Below are positions 9,162 to 18,559 of a stretch of 64,000 nt of DNA, one piece after another (the first letter of the stretch is position 1; each line of letters starts with the position of its first letter). The stretch is from Minwuiaceae bacterium (lineage in GTDB: Bacteria; Pseudomonadota; Alphaproteobacteria; Minwuiales; Minwuiaceae), in the NCBI GenBank assembly GCA_028278525.1, contig JANQEE010000030.1:124001-188000 (forward strand), given 5' to 3'. The notes below the pieces were generated by a model. That model was not told where the DNA came from. It did not search any database and worked only from the letters and a program-made list of their open reading frames with translations. The position numbers were made by a program, and so were the translations under genes.

Positions 9162-10160
9162 CTACTTTGTCATGCTCTGGAGGACTTCCACACTCTTGCG
9201 GAAAGCGTCCGTGAATCCTTCACCGGGTTTGCCGATCGAGAGATCCTCGATCTTGCGTTTCGCCAGCAAATCGCCGAAGGCTTTCCCCTGGCGGGCTTCG
9301 ACGATGGCCTTCTGCAATTTCGCGTAACGGTCGGGGTGGTTTTTCTTGAAGGCGCTTGGCACCAGGTAGACGCCATAGCGGGCGAGGAAGTAATCCGTCG
9401 GCGGCGTCACGCCGAACGGCTTTAGCGCTTCCGTCATCGGCTCGGCTTCCGGCCAGCGCGGGCTTCTCTTCGGCGCGCCGAGCAGCAATGCGTGCGCTTG
9501 CTCCCGGATGTTGAAGCGCGCGGAATCGTCGCCCATGGTCGCGTCGACCTGGCCGCCGACCATGGCGTTCGCAGCGCGGCTGCCGCCTTTGTAGCCGACC
9601 AGCCGGACATCGATGTCGAGCGCGCCGAACAGCCACTTGGCGAACTGTTCCTGTGCTCCGCCCTGGGAAATGCTGACTGTCAGGCCGCCAGGGTCGGCTT
9701 TGGCCTCGGCGACGAAATCGCCGAAGGTCCGGATAGGGGAATCCTTGCGGACCAGGAGAATGCGCGGATCGAACAGGTCGACCATGATCGCCTGGAAATC
9801 CTCGGCGGCATAGGACGCTCCCTTGAGGGCAACGGTCATGTTCAGGTCGGGCTGGTTGGTCGCGAGGATGGTGTAGCCGTCGGCTTCGCCGCGCAGCAGG
9901 GCCTTGGCGGCGACCTGCCCGCCGCCGCCCGGAAGGTTCTGCACGGTCACGGGCTGTCCGAGAATATTTTCGAGAGGGGCGGCGAGAAGGCGGGCCTGCC
10001 GGTCGGTGCCCCCGCCCGCGGCGTAGCTGACGAGGATGTGGACGGGGCCAACCGGGTATTTGTCCGCGGCATCAGCGGTGTGTCCGGCACCGAAAATCAC
10101 GGCGGCGGATAGCGCGGCGGCAGCGGTTCGGTTCAGCAGAGCTTTGAAATGGTCGATCAT
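9162..10160 (-). CDS. Bug-family periplasmic receptor (TctC-like)
   Basis: 332-residue extracytoplasmic solute receptor of the TTT system. A signal peptide (hydrophobic core about residues 12-28, cleavage near TADAADK) precedes the family start YPVGPVHILVSYAAGGGTDR. The Bug signatures LPGGGGQVAAKAL and ADGYTILATN follow; these line the ligand-binding cleft. First TTT gene to be transcribed, after the M24 gene (51 bp gap). Bug receptors bind carboxylates or small amides; the specific ligand cannot be read. Confidence 0.94.
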   Translation of the reverse strand: MIDHFKALLNRTAAAALSAAVIFGAGHTADAADKYPVGPVHILVSYAAGGGTDRQARLLAAPLENILGQPVTVQNLPGGGGQVAAKALLRGEADGYTILATNQPDLNMTVALKGASYAAEDFQAIMVDLFDPRILLVRKDSPIRTFGDFVAEAKADPGGLTVSISQGGAQEQFAKWLFGALDIDVRLVGYKGGSRAANAMVGGQVDATMGDDSARFNIREQAHALLLGAPKRSPRWPEAEPMTEALKPFGVTPPTDYFLARYGVYLVPSAFKKNHPDRYAKLQKAIVEARQGKAFGDLLAKRKIEDLSIGKPGEGFTDAFRKSVEVLQSMTK

Positions 10161-10211
10161 TTTGCTTACCTCCCTTTGTTGTCGTTGTTCGGAACGGCTG
10201 GAACCCCGTGG

Positions 10212-11378
10212 CTATGCCAGTAGCCGCTCGTCGTAGGGCGTGTGGTTCAGGTATTCCGCGCCGTCGGGCGTCACCAGGACGCAGTTTTCGAGATGGGCGC
10301 CGCCCACGTCCGGGCGGTCGGGCAGCACGATCCTCGGCTCCAGACAGATCACCATGTTTTCGACCAGGGGCGCGTCGACGTTCCGGTCGATCAGGGGGTC
10401 GCCGTGCAGGCCGAAGCCGAGCTGATGCCCGGTGTTGCCCGAATGCTGGTACTTGCCCCAACCGGCATCCTCGATAACCTCGCGCGCGCGGCGGTCGACG
10501 TCGCGGCAGGTGACGCCGGGTTTCACCGCCTTGACCGCCTCGTTCACCGAGTTAAAGGCAACGCGGTAGATTTCCTTCTGAACCGGGGACGGATCGCCGC
10601 AGATGACGGTTCGGCCCAGGTCGCCGGTATAGCCTTTGACGACGGCGCCGAAATCCATGATGACCATTTCTCCCGATCCGATCTCTTTTTCGGACGCCAC
10701 CCGTTCGAACATCGAGGCGTTGTAGCCGGAGGCGACGACGGGAATGAACGGGTTTACTTCCGACCCGTTGCGGCGCATGGCGTATTCGCCCTCCGCCGCG
10801 ACTTCGAACTCGCGGACGCCGGGGCGCACGGCGTCAATCGCGGCACGCATGCCGAGATCCGCCACGCGCACGCTTTCGCGGATGAGTGCCACCTCCAGCG
10901 GGTGCTTCACCGCGGTGACATCCGCCCAGATGTGGCTCGCGTCTTCGACGGTCAGCTTGGGAAACCGGGCCTTGAGGTCTTCGTGGACCATGTACGGGAT
11001 GAAATCCGTGCCGATGCGGGCGTTTTCCAGCCCGTAGTCGGCGAGCATCCCGGCGATAACCTTTCCCCACCGAGGAACAGGGGGGAGCTTGCGCGCATCC
11101 TGGATATCCGACTTGTAGCGAATGCGTAGGTCGTCGCTGCCCGAGGTATGGCCGACGACCGGCGCTTTGCCTTTGGGCACGAGGACGACGTATTCCGGCT
11201 CCATGAAGGGCCGATATCCCTTGACGTAGAAGTCGGTCACGTAGCGGACGGCTTCGGCTTTGAAGAGCAGCAGGGCGTCGTAGCCCGACCGCTCGATAGC
11301 GGCCTGGATTTTCGTTTGTTTGACCCTGTGGACCTCGTCGCCCGGATAGAAGATCGGGTTCTGCTTCTGGAAGGTCAT
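10212..11378 (-). CDS. M24 family Xaa-Pro peptidase / creatinase-like hydrolase
   Basis: 388-residue pita-bread-fold enzyme. The start MTFQKQNPIFYPGDE (ATG 11378-11376) overlaps the upstream aldolase stop as ATGA; the longer frame is antisense noise. The N-terminal creatinase-like domain covers residues about 1-150. The five metal ligands are present in order: DFGAVVKGY (Asp), YTGDLGRT (Asp), NTGHQLGFGLHG (His), CLEPRIVLP (Glu), HLENCVLV (Glu). Translational coupling to the PLP enzyme and proximity to the TTT carrier suggest it hydrolyses the imported compound or a derivative, rather than acting as a general peptidase (inference). Confidence 0.88.
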   Translation of the reverse strand: MTFQKQNPIFYPGDEVHRVKQTKIQAAIERSGYDALLLFKAEAVRYVTDFYVKGYRPFMEPEYVVLVPKGKAPVVGHTSGSDDLRIRYKSDIQDARKLPPVPRWGKVIAGMLADYGLENARIGTDFIPYMVHEDLKARFPKLTVEDASHIWADVTAVKHPLEVALIRESVRVADLGMRAAIDAVRPGVREFEVAAEGEYAMRRNGSEVNPFIPVVASGYNASMFERVASEKEIGSGEMVIMDFGAVVKGYTGDLGRTVICGDPSPVQKEIYRVAFNSVNEAVKAVKPGVTCRDVDRRAREVIEDAGWGKYQHSGNTGHQLGFGLHGDPLIDRNVDAPLVENMVICLEPRIVLPDRPDVGGAHLENCVLVTPDGAEYLNHTPYDERLLA

Positions 11379-12418
11379 TTGGCGAGGTCTCTGATTTCGG
11401 TAAGGGTTCCTTCTACTGCCGACAGGCACGTTTTCACGGCCGCTTCGTCGATGTGGCCGTGGGTGACGAAGCGAACCTTCGCGCGCGCGAAGTTCGCGCG
11501 GACGCCGTGTCGTTTCAGGGACCGGACGAAGGCTTCCGCATTGGGGGCGAAGCGGTCGACGTGACAATTGACGATGTTCGTTTGCACCGGGTCCCGTACC
11601 AGGCTGCCGTCCAGTTTCGCCAGACCTTCGCCGAGCATGCGCGCCATGCGATGATCCCGTTCGAGACGGGGCATCGGATCGCGCAACGCTTCCAGGCCGG
11701 CGGCGGCCATCATGCCGGTCTGCCGCATGCCGCCGCCGAGCATGCGCGCCTTCTTGCGGGCGGCCGCGATGAAGTCCGAGTCGCCCGCGAGGATCGAGCC
11801 CATCGGCGCCCCAAGTCCCTTGGACAGCGCGAACATGACGCTGTCGGCGCACCGGCAGAGATCGGCGACCGAGGTTTTCAGGTACGCGGCGGCGTTGAAC
11901 AGCCGCGCGCCGTCGAGATGGACGGCGATGCCGGCCGCGTCCGCGACCTGCCGGATGGCGGCGGCCGTCTCTTGCGGGAACACCGTGCCACCGGCCGCGT
12001 TCAACGTGTTCTCGAGCGCGATGAGCCGGGTCGGCGCCGCGCTTTGCACGGCGCCCGTCTTGATCGCGGCAGCGACGTCGTCGGGCTGCAGAACGCCGTT
12101 CACGCCCCGGATCGTCCGGGGAACCGCACCGGCGACGGCGGAGATGCCGCCGACTTCGGAATTGTAGATATGCGTGCGGTCCTCGACGATCACTTCGTCG
12201 CCGGGCCGCAGATGGGTGAGCAAGGCGGCCAGATTGCCCATGGTGCCGCTGGGCAGGAACATCGCGGCTTCCTTGCCGGCCAGTTCCGCGGCGACGTCCT
12301 CCAGCCGGTTATGGGTCGGGTCGTCGCCGCGCGCGGAATCGCCGACCTCGGCGCCGGCGATGGCCGCCATCATCGCCGGCGTCGGCGTGGTGACCGTGTC
12401 GCTTCTGAAATCGAACAT
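11375..12418 (-). CDS. PLP-dependent low-specificity threonine aldolase-like (beta-eliminating lyase family)
   Basis: 347 residues, usual length for GLY1/LtaE-type aldolases. It starts MFDFRSDTVTTPTPAMMAA, the family opening. Motifs: EVGDSARGDDPTHNRLE, the FLPSGTMGN PLP-phosphate region, HLDGARLFNAA (PLP-binding Asp) and FALSKGLGAPMGS with the Schiff-base Lys. Cleaves beta-hydroxy-amino acids to glycine plus aldehyde in known members; here the physiological substrate may be a different beta-hydroxy amino acid. First gene of the leftward cluster, divergent from the GntR regulator. Confidence 0.9.
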   Translation of the reverse strand: MFDFRSDTVTTPTPAMMAAIAGAEVGDSARGDDPTHNRLEDVAAELAGKEAAMFLPSGTMGNLAALLTHLRPGDEVIVEDRTHIYNSEVGGISAVAGAVPRTIRGVNGVLQPDDVAAAIKTGAVQSAAPTRLIALENTLNAAGGTVFPQETAAAIRQVADAAGIAVHLDGARLFNAAAYLKTSVADLCRCADSVMFALSKGLGAPMGSILAGDSDFIAAARKKARMLGGGMRQTGMMAAAGLEALRDPMPRLERDHRMARMLGEGLAKLDGSLVRDPVQTNIVNCHVDRFAPNAEAFVRSLKRHGVRANFARAKVRFVTHGHIDEAAVKTCLSAVEGTLTEIRDLAK

Positions 12419-12472
12419 TGCGCGAAACCCAATCCTGCTCTACTTGTGCGGCTTCGATCCGATTGACCGCTA

Positions 12473-12486
12473 ACTGACATGTCAGT
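12473..12486. promoter_or_regulatory. 14-bp perfect palindrome, candidate GntR operator
   Basis: ACTGACATGTCAGT lies 54 bp upstream of the aldolase-like ATG and 109 bp before the GntR ATG, in the only space between the divergent genes. Position and symmetry suit an operator for the adjacent regulator acting on both promoters. Assignment is by position only. Confidence 0.5.
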
Positions 12487-12595
12487 GTGCGATTAAAGTA
12501 GATCGACGCCGGCCGTGTGTAAAGAGGGGATCTTCCGGCCCCTTCGCGAAGGCGTTCGGCCGGCAGAGACGAGCAGGTTTGAGGAGGTCCGCGCG

Positions 12596-13246
12596 ATGAT
12601 GAGGGTCGACGCCTACCGGGCGTTCAAGAGGTGTCTTTTTTCAGGGGAGTTGAAGCCCGGACAGTTCGTGTCCCAGCGCGAACTGGCGTCGCTGCTGAAG
12701 GTGCCGCTCAATCCCATTCGCGAAGCCATTCGCCAGCTTGAATGCGAGAGCCTGATCAAGGTCTATCCGCAGAAGGGCATCCAGATCATCGAGGCGGATC
12801 CGAAGACCATCAACGACGCGCACGACTACCGGCTTCTGTTGGAAGAGGCGGCCGTTGCAGTGTTCGCGGACCGGGCGCCTGCGGAGACCGTCGATCGGAT
12901 GCGCGCGGACACGACGGCGATGCTGGAGGCGCTGGCTGGCTCAGCCGCGGACAACGCCGTCGTCGACGCCGCGCTTGAGGCGGCCTGGAACTTCCACGAC
13001 GAGATCATCGATTTCCAGGGCAATGCGATCGTCAGCCATCACTATCGGCTGAACTCGGCGCGCATTCGACTGTTCCGCTCGAACGCCTATCGCAGCACGA
13101 TCGGCGAACAACTTGCGCCTTCTCTCCGACACCATCTCGCCATTCTCGATGCCTGCGAGCGGCGCGACGCCGACGCGGCCGTGCGGCTGGTGAGGGAAGA
13201 TATCGAGACATCCCGGACGATCACATTGGGCTTGAAGGCGAGCTAG
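12596..13246 (+). CDS. GntR family transcriptional regulator, FCD (FadR) subgroup
   Basis: 216 residues from MMRVDAYRAFKRC; this ATG is preferred over one at 12515 because GAGGAGG sits 8 nt upstream and the length is then typical. A winged helix-turn-helix occupies residues about 5-70 (VSQRELASLLKVPLNPIREA, then YPQKGIQI). The all-helical FCD effector domain follows, with the metal-ligand region NFHDEII and a late HHLAILDACERRDADAA. FCD members sense carboxylates or sugar acids, fitting control of the divergent TTT cluster. Confidence 0.9.
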   Translation: MMRVDAYRAFKRCLFSGELKPGQFVSQRELASLLKVPLNPIREAIRQLECESLIKVYPQKGIQIIEADPKTINDAHDYRLLLEEAAVAVFADRAPAETVDRMRADTTAMLEALAGSAADNAVVDAALEAAWNFHDEIIDFQGNAIVSHHYRLNSARIRLFRSNAYRSTIGEQLAPSLRHHLAILDACERRDADAAVRLVREDIETSRTITLGLKAS

Positions 13247-13263
13247 ATGCGGGCGGCTAAGAT

Positions 13264-14730
13264 TCAACGAATACGCGTTCCGCTGTCCAGGTAGGGCCGG
13301 TCGCCAAGACGGGTGATGTGAAGCCGTTGGGCGTAGGCGCCGTTCGAGACCTGCAGGACCTCGGGGACGGCGTCCGGGGGCGGTACCGGGTCCGCGAACG
13401 CCTCGGCCAGGACGCGTCCGGGGATACCGTTTTGCGGCACGCCGATCAGCGCCAGGATCGTCGGCAGGAGGTCGGCGACCGAGCTTGGCGCGGCCGAGAC
13501 TGCGTTTCTGCCGAAGGCACTGCCGGCGGCCAGCAGCAGCGGCGCCATCTCCGCGGGGTGGAGGCCGCCGTGATAGCCGACGCCGACCGGCAGCGAATTG
13601 TCGACGCGGCAGGTGCCGACGAAGCCGAACGGATCCTCGGCATCGTCGGCGCCGAGCGTGAACACCACGTCGGCGCTTCGCTCGTGCACGGCCATGATGG
13701 CGGACTGGCTGAAGGTACCGGGGACATCGCCTTCGACCGGGTCGTCGCCGGCGGTGAAGACCATGCCGACGTCGTCGTGGGCCATCAGCGCCTGGGCCGC
13801 GGCGGCGATCAGGCCGGCGTCGCCGTTGCGGGCGCGGATGTTGCCGGCGTAACCCGGAACCAGCGCAAGTTCCGCGCCGTCTTCCAGATGGCCGCCGACG
13901 CGGAATCCGGCCTGGGCGAGCAATCCTTCGGTATCGACATGCTTCGTCTGCGTGATGTGGCCGTGGTCGGAGGTGACGATAAGCTGAATCCGCTCGTGCT
14001 CCGGGTGGCCGTGCCACCAGTCCACAAGACGGCCCAGTTCGCGGTCGATCGCCTTCAGCGTCGCACGGGTCGGTTCGGCGCCGAGGCCGAAGGTGTGGAA
14101 CGCGTAATCGGGCTCGCCGTACCAAACCACCGCGACATCCGGCAGCGGTTCCTCGGCGGCCAGAGCCAGGAAGGCGTCGGTCAGATAGCGTTGGATGCCG
14201 CGGTCGGCCTCGGTCTCGCCGGGTTTCGGCGGCTCGCCCAGCCGGGACGCGACCCGTTTGGCCGTGGCTTGGGGTATGGAGGCCGGCCAGTCGCGGCCGA
14301 TCAGCAGCAGATGGCCGGGAGACGTCGCGACGGCGGGATGCTTCAGGCGGGCGCTGCCGGGCGAGTTGCCGCTGAGGACCCAAAGCCGTTTGTCCGCGGC
14401 GGCCAGCCGGTCGCCGAGCGTCGGCATGGTGATCATCGCGCCGTCGAGCGCCGCGATGCCGGCCTCCACCATGTCGAGGCGGTTGCCGACCCACGGCTCC
14501 CGCGGGTTTATCCGGGGCGCGAGGAACGCGTTGGCGACAATGCCGTGACGGCCGGGAGGCGAGCCGGTCAGGATCGACGCGACGTTGACGTAGGTTTCGC
14601 TGGGAAACACGGAGCGGTGGTGCGTGAACCGAACGCCGGACTCCGCGAGGGCCAGCAGGTTGGGCGTGAGGGCCGCATCCATGACTTCCGGGCGAAAGCC
14701 GTCCAATCCGACAAGGACTACTTTTTGCAT
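13264..14730 (-). CDS. Alkaline phosphatase superfamily type I phosphodiesterase / nucleotide pyrophosphatase-like
   Basis: 488 residues. Starts MQKVVLVGLDGFRPEV with the first metal Asp, followed by FPSETYVNVASILTG, where Thr is the expected nucleophile of NPP-type enzymes. Further metal ligands: YGEPDYAFHTFG, VTSDHGHIT and GYHGGLHPAEM. No signal peptide, so it should act in the cytoplasm, unlike most NPPs. It begins 7 bp after the Dpp-type permease stop and is the last gene of that importer operon, which suggests it cleaves an imported phosphodiester or similar ester (inference). Confidence 0.85.
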   Translation of the reverse strand: MQKVVLVGLDGFRPEVMDAALTPNLLALAESGVRFTHHRSVFPSETYVNVASILTGSPPGRHGIVANAFLAPRINPREPWVGNRLDMVEAGIAALDGAMITMPTLGDRLAAADKRLWVLSGNSPGSARLKHPAVATSPGHLLLIGRDWPASIPQATAKRVASRLGEPPKPGETEADRGIQRYLTDAFLALAAEEPLPDVAVVWYGEPDYAFHTFGLGAEPTRATLKAIDRELGRLVDWWHGHPEHERIQLIVTSDHGHITQTKHVDTEGLLAQAGFRVGGHLEDGAELALVPGYAGNIRARNGDAGLIAAAAQALMAHDDVGMVFTAGDDPVEGDVPGTFSQSAIMAVHERSADVVFTLGADDAEDPFGFVGTCRVDNSLPVGVGYHGGLHPAEMAPLLLAAGSAFGRNAVSAAPSSVADLLPTILALIGVPQNGIPGRVLAEAFADPVPPPDAVPEVLQVSNGAYAQRLHITRLGDRPYLDSGTRIR

Positions 14731-14737
14731 GGTGCGG

Positions 14738-15622
14738 TCACCGTCCTTTCACGGTCGGATCGAGTCGGTCGCGCAACCAGTCGCCGAGCAGGCTGAACGC
14801 CAGGGTGGTCAGGAAGATTACAACAGCCGGAGAGACGGCGATCCACCAGGCCGTCAGCAGATAGTCGCGGCCGAACCCGACCATGTTGCCGAGGCTGGTC
14901 ATCGGCGGCTGGATGCCCAGCCCGAGGAAGGAGAGGGAGGTCTCCAGCAGGACGGTTTCGGGAAAGTTTAGCGTCATGTTGACGATGATCGCGCTGGCGA
15001 TGTTCGGCAGGATATGCGCGGCGTATATGCGCGCCGGCGACGCGCCGAGGGTGCGAAGGGCGACGGCGTAACCCTGCGCCTGGGCCGCGAAGGCCATGCC
15101 GCGAACGATGCGGGCATACCGCTCCCAGCCGTAAACGCCCATTACCGCGACGAAGATGACGAAATTGTTGCCGAGGAAGGCGAGCGTCGCCAGGGCGAGG
15201 ATGAAGAACGGCAGCGCCGATTGGAAGTCGATCGCGGTCGTCACCAGATCGTCGACCCAGCCGCGGAAGCGCGCCGCCAGGAACCCGATGGACGTACCGA
15301 TGGCGGCGCCGATCACTGTTCCGAGCAACGCGACGAACAGGCTGAGCCTGATCGAATAGATGACGCGCGACAGCACGTCCCGCCCGATATCGTCGGTGCC
15401 GAGCGGATGAACCCAGCTTCCCCGCTCCATCCAGACCGGCGGCGCCAGGCGGTTGCGAAGATCCATGGCCGTGTAGTCGAACGGCGCGATCAAGTCGGCG
15501 AACGCCGCCACGGCCACCATGGCCAGAATCCAAAGCAGCGACAGGCGGACCGACGGCGACGACGATCGCCAGAACCGGCGCGCGAAAGCGGCGGGCGTGG
15601 ATATCGACGCCGTGTCGGCCAT
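14738..15622 (-). CDS. Dpp-type ABC transporter permease (DppC-like)
   Basis: 294 residues from MADTASISTPAAF; this start shares one base with the DppB-like stop (TAATG), the typical coupling. Shows the basic leader, first membrane segment, HPLGTDDIGRDVLSRVIYS, then the EAA loop around GYAVALRTLGASPARIYAAH and SFLGLGIQPPMTSLGNMV near the C-terminus. All are strong OppC/DppC marks. Forms the channel with the next upstream gene. Confidence 0.94.
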   Translation of the reverse strand: MADTASISTPAAFARRFWRSSSPSVRLSLLWILAMVAVAAFADLIAPFDYTAMDLRNRLAPPVWMERGSWVHPLGTDDIGRDVLSRVIYSIRLSLFVALLGTVIGAAIGTSIGFLAARFRGWVDDLVTTAIDFQSALPFFILALATLAFLGNNFVIFVAVMGVYGWERYARIVRGMAFAAQAQGYAVALRTLGASPARIYAAHILPNIASAIIVNMTLNFPETVLLETSLSFLGLGIQPPMTSLGNMVGFGRDYLLTAWWIAVSPAVVIFLTTLAFSLLGDWLRDRLDPTVKGR

Positions 15623-16551
15623 TAGCCGAGCGTCCTTTCTTCCGCCGTCCTGGGGTCCAGCCAGCGGTAGGCGATGTCGATCGTAATATTGGTGACGACC
15701 ATGGTGACGCCGACCAGGATGACGATGGTCTGGACCACGGCGAGGTCGCGGGTTTCCACCGAGAGGACGAGCAGGCTGCCGACGCCGGGCCAGGCGAAAA
15801 CGTTCTCGGTGATCACCGCGCCGACGATGATACGCCCGACATAGAGGCCGAAAACGGTGACCAGCGGTATGGCGGCGTTGGGCACGGCGTGCCGCATCAC
15901 GGCCCGGCGGCGGTCGAGCCCTTTGGCGGAGGCGGTGCGCATGAACGGCTGGTTGAGCACGTCCAGCATCGCCGACCGGGCGAAGCGGGCGAACACCGCG
16001 GCGTCGCCTGTCGCCATGGTGGCGACCGGCAGGATGAAGTGCCAGGCGGTTTCGCTGCCCGTGGTCGGCAGCAGCATGAGCGCGACGCCGAACAGCAGGA
16101 TCAGCAGCACGCCGACGACGAAGTTGGGCAGGCTCAGGCCCGCGACGGACACGCCGATCGCCAGGCGGTCGATCCAACTGTCGCGGCGCAGCGCCGCGAC
16201 GACGCCGAGCGGTATGCCGATGGCGAGGGTGACGACGGCGGTGACGCCCATCAGCCAGAGCGTCTTGGGCAGACGCTCGGCGACCACCTCGAGTGCGGGG
16301 CGGTTGCCGACGAAGGATTGGCCGAAATCGCCGGACAGGAGCTGTTGCAGGTAGATCGCGTATTGCTTCCAGAGCGGCTGGTCGAGGCCCCAGCGCCGGC
16401 GAAAGGCTTCCACGGCTTCCGGCCCCGCCTCCAGCCCGACCAGAAGGACGGCCGGGTCGCCGCTCGTGCGCAGGACGAAGAACGTGAATGTCGCCAGCAA
16501 CAATACCGTGAGGCCGGCGCGCAGGCCCTTGCGTAGGACGAAGCTCAGCAT
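15622..16551 (-). CDS. Dpp-type ABC transporter permease (DppB-like)
   Basis: 309 residues. N-terminal membrane segment, then WGLDQPLWKQYAIYLQQLL and GDFGQSFVGNRP, both conserved in DppB-type proteins. EAA loop FMRTASAKGLDRRRAVMRHA and ENVFAWPGVGSLLVLSVE follow. Its start overlaps the end of the DppF-like gene by 7 bp. Partner of the DppC-like permease. Confidence 0.94.
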   Translation of the reverse strand: MLSFVLRKGLRAGLTVLLLATFTFFVLRTSGDPAVLLVGLEAGPEAVEAFRRRWGLDQPLWKQYAIYLQQLLSGDFGQSFVGNRPALEVVAERLPKTLWLMGVTAVVTLAIGIPLGVVAALRRDSWIDRLAIGVSVAGLSLPNFVVGVLLILLFGVALMLLPTTGSETAWHFILPVATMATGDAAVFARFARSAMLDVLNQPFMRTASAKGLDRRRAVMRHAVPNAAIPLVTVFGLYVGRIIVGAVITENVFAWPGVGSLLVLSVETRDLAVVQTIVILVGVTMVVTNITIDIAYRWLDPRTAEERTLG

Positions 16552-17546
16552 TGCGCCGGCGTGGATCGCTTGGCGACATGGCAGGCGGCAAACCGGCCAC
16601 CGTCACCGAGTGCTTCTAGCGTGGGCACGACGCGCGAACAAAGGGCCTCCCGGTCGCCGCAGCGTGGATGAAACCGGCAGCCGGACGGCGGATCGCCCGG
16701 ATCCGGCGGTTCGCCCGGCAGACGGACCGGCGGTTTCGCGAGGCGCGGATGCGACGGCGGAATGGCCGATGTCAGAGCCTTGGTGTAGGGGTGCCGCGGA
16801 TCGCCGAAGACCTGCTCGGCGGGGCCGACCTCGCACAGGCGGCCGAGATACATCACCGCGATGCGGTCGCAGAGATGGCGGACGACCGCGAGGTCGTGGC
16901 TGATGAACAGGATCGAGAGATCCAGCCGGTCGCGCAGGTCCCGCAGCAGGTTGATGACCTGGGCCTGGATCGATACGTCGAGGGCGGAGACCGGTTCGTC
17001 GCAGACCAGCAGGTCCGGCTCGAGCACCAGGGCGCGGGCGATCACCACTCGTTGACGCTGGCCGCCCGACAGCTCGTGCGGATACTTCGCTTCGATCTCC
17101 TCGCCGAGATTGACGTCGCGTAGCGCCGTCCGGGCTCGGGCGAAGCGCTCGGCATCCGGCGTGCGCCGGTGGATCAGGAGCGGCTCGGCCACCTGGTAGA
17201 GGACGGTGCGGCGCGGGTCGAGGGCGCCGAGCGGATCCTGGAACACGTACTGGATGCGCCGGATCAGATCGCGCGGGCGGCGGTCGAGCGGGCGGAGGAT
17301 GTCGGTGCCGTCGAACCGCATCGCTCTGGCCTCGATGGGCCCGAGCCCGACGATGGCCTTGGCGAGCGTCGATTTGCCACAGCCGCTTTCGCCGACCAGG
17401 CCGACGATCTCGCCGCGGCCGACGGTAAGGCTGACGCCGTCGACCGCGCCGATGTCCCTGGAGCCGGAGAGAAACGGCAGGCCGCGCGACCTGAAACGGC
17501 AGGAAAGCTCGCACACTTCGAGTATCGAACGGCGTGACTCGTGCAT
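16545..17546 (-). CDS. Dpp-type ABC transporter ATP-binding protein (DppF-like)
   Basis: 333 residues from MHESRRSILEV (ATG 2 bp after the DppD-like stop); the longer frame adds only antisense sequence. Walker A GESGCGKSTL, signature LSGGQRQRVVIARAL, Walker B LLVCDEPVSALDV. The oligopeptide C-terminal Cys motif CRFHPRCGDREALC is present; it is typical of this family and often binds Fe-S or zinc. Confidence 0.95.
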   Translation of the reverse strand: MHESRRSILEVCELSCRFRSRGLPFLSGSRDIGAVDGVSLTVGRGEIVGLVGESGCGKSTLAKAIVGLGPIEARAMRFDGTDILRPLDRRPRDLIRRIQYVFQDPLGALDPRRTVLYQVAEPLLIHRRTPDAERFARARTALRDVNLGEEIEAKYPHELSGGQRQRVVIARALVLEPDLLVCDEPVSALDVSIQAQVINLLRDLRDRLDLSILFISHDLAVVRHLCDRIAVMYLGRLCEVGPAEQVFGDPRHPYTKALTSAIPPSHPRLAKPPVRLPGEPPDPGDPPSGCRFHPRCGDREALCSRVVPTLEALGDGGRFAACHVAKRSTPAQC

Positions 17547-17548
17547 CG

Positions 17549-18523
17549 TCAGGCCGCTGCCGCGGCTTCGACCGGATTGAAACAGCGCCACCAATGCCCA
17601 CCCGCCACCGGGGTCGGCGGCATGGCGGTGCAAGCCGCGCGACGTCGCGGGCAGCGCGGCGCGAAGGCGCAACCGGCGGGCTGCTCGAACGGCGAGGGGA
17701 CGACGCCGCCGATCGGCATGAGGCGGCCGGCGGGCGCGGTGCCGGGCCTGGATGCCATCAGGCCGGCGGTGTAGGGGTGCCGCGGCGCGTCGAATACGTC
17801 CATCACCGGTCCGCTTTCAACGATCCGGCCCGCGTACATGACGGCGACGGTGTCGCAGATTTGCGCGACGACGCCAAGGTCGTGGCTGATCAGCACGATG
17901 CTCATGCCGCGCGCCCGGCTGATGCGCTTGAGCAGGTCGAGGATCTGGGCCTGCACCGTGACGTCCAGCGCGGTGTTCGGCTCGTCGGCGATCAGCAGGT
18001 CGGGATTGCCCGCCAGCATCATCGCGATCATGACGCGCTGGTTCTGGCCGCCGGACAGTTCGTGAGGGTAAGAGCGCAATCGGCGGCCGGGATCGGGAAT
18101 GCCGACTTCGGCGAGCAGGTCGCGGGCGGCAGCCGACCCCGGTCGGCCGGGGTTTTGGCGGTTGAGCCGGATCGCCTCGTCGAGCTGGCGCCCGATGGTC
18201 ATCACGGGATTGAGCGAGGAGGCGGGGTCCTGGAACACCATCGAGACGCGCCGGCCGCGAATGCGGCTTAAGACCCGGTCGGACAGGCCGACGAGGTCCG
18301 TGCCGTCGAACAGGGCGCTGCCCCGGACCCGCGCGCGCGGTCCGGCGAGCCCGAGGGTCGCGAGGAAGAGCGCGGACTTGCCGGACCCGCTCTCGCCGAC
18401 GAGGCCGAGGATCTCGCCCGGCGCCACGGCCAGATCGATACCCCGCACGGCATGGGCGGCGCCGTGCGGGGTATCGAAAGACACCGTCAGGTTTTCGATG
18501 CTGAGGAGCGTCAATCGGGCCAC
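17549..18523 (-). CDS. Dpp-type ABC transporter ATP-binding protein (DppD-like)
   Basis: 324 residues. Walker [11 protein letters not shown] (Ala instead of the usual Thr after GKS), signature [15 protein letters not shown], Walker [14 protein letters not shown], and the C-terminal [14 protein letters not shown] motif. Works as a heterodimer with the DppF-like subunit. Lies 36 bp after the binding-protein gene. Confidence 0.95.
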   Translation of the reverse strand: MARLTLLSIENLTVSFDTPHGAAHAVRGIDLAVAPGEILGLVGESGSGKSALFLATLGLAGPRARVRGSALFDGTDLVGLSDRVLSRIRGRRVSMVFQDPASSLNPVMTIGRQLDEAIRLNRQNPGRPGSAAARDLLAEVGIPDPGRRLRSYPHELSGGQNQRVMIAMMLAGNPDLLIADEPNTALDVTVQAQILDLLKRISRARGMSIVLISHDLGVVAQICDTVAVMYAGRIVESGPVMDVFDAPRHPYTAGLMASRPGTAPAGRLMPIGGVVPSPFEQPAGCAFAPRCPRRRAACTAMPPTPVAGGHWWRCFNPVEAAAAA

Positions 18524-18559
18524 CCTGAATGATCGAGGCTTTTCAACGTGCCGTCGGCG

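Noticed and set aside
12515-12595. N-terminal extension of the GntR regulator
   Set aside because: Ribosome site GAGGAGG and family length both favour the ATG at 12596.
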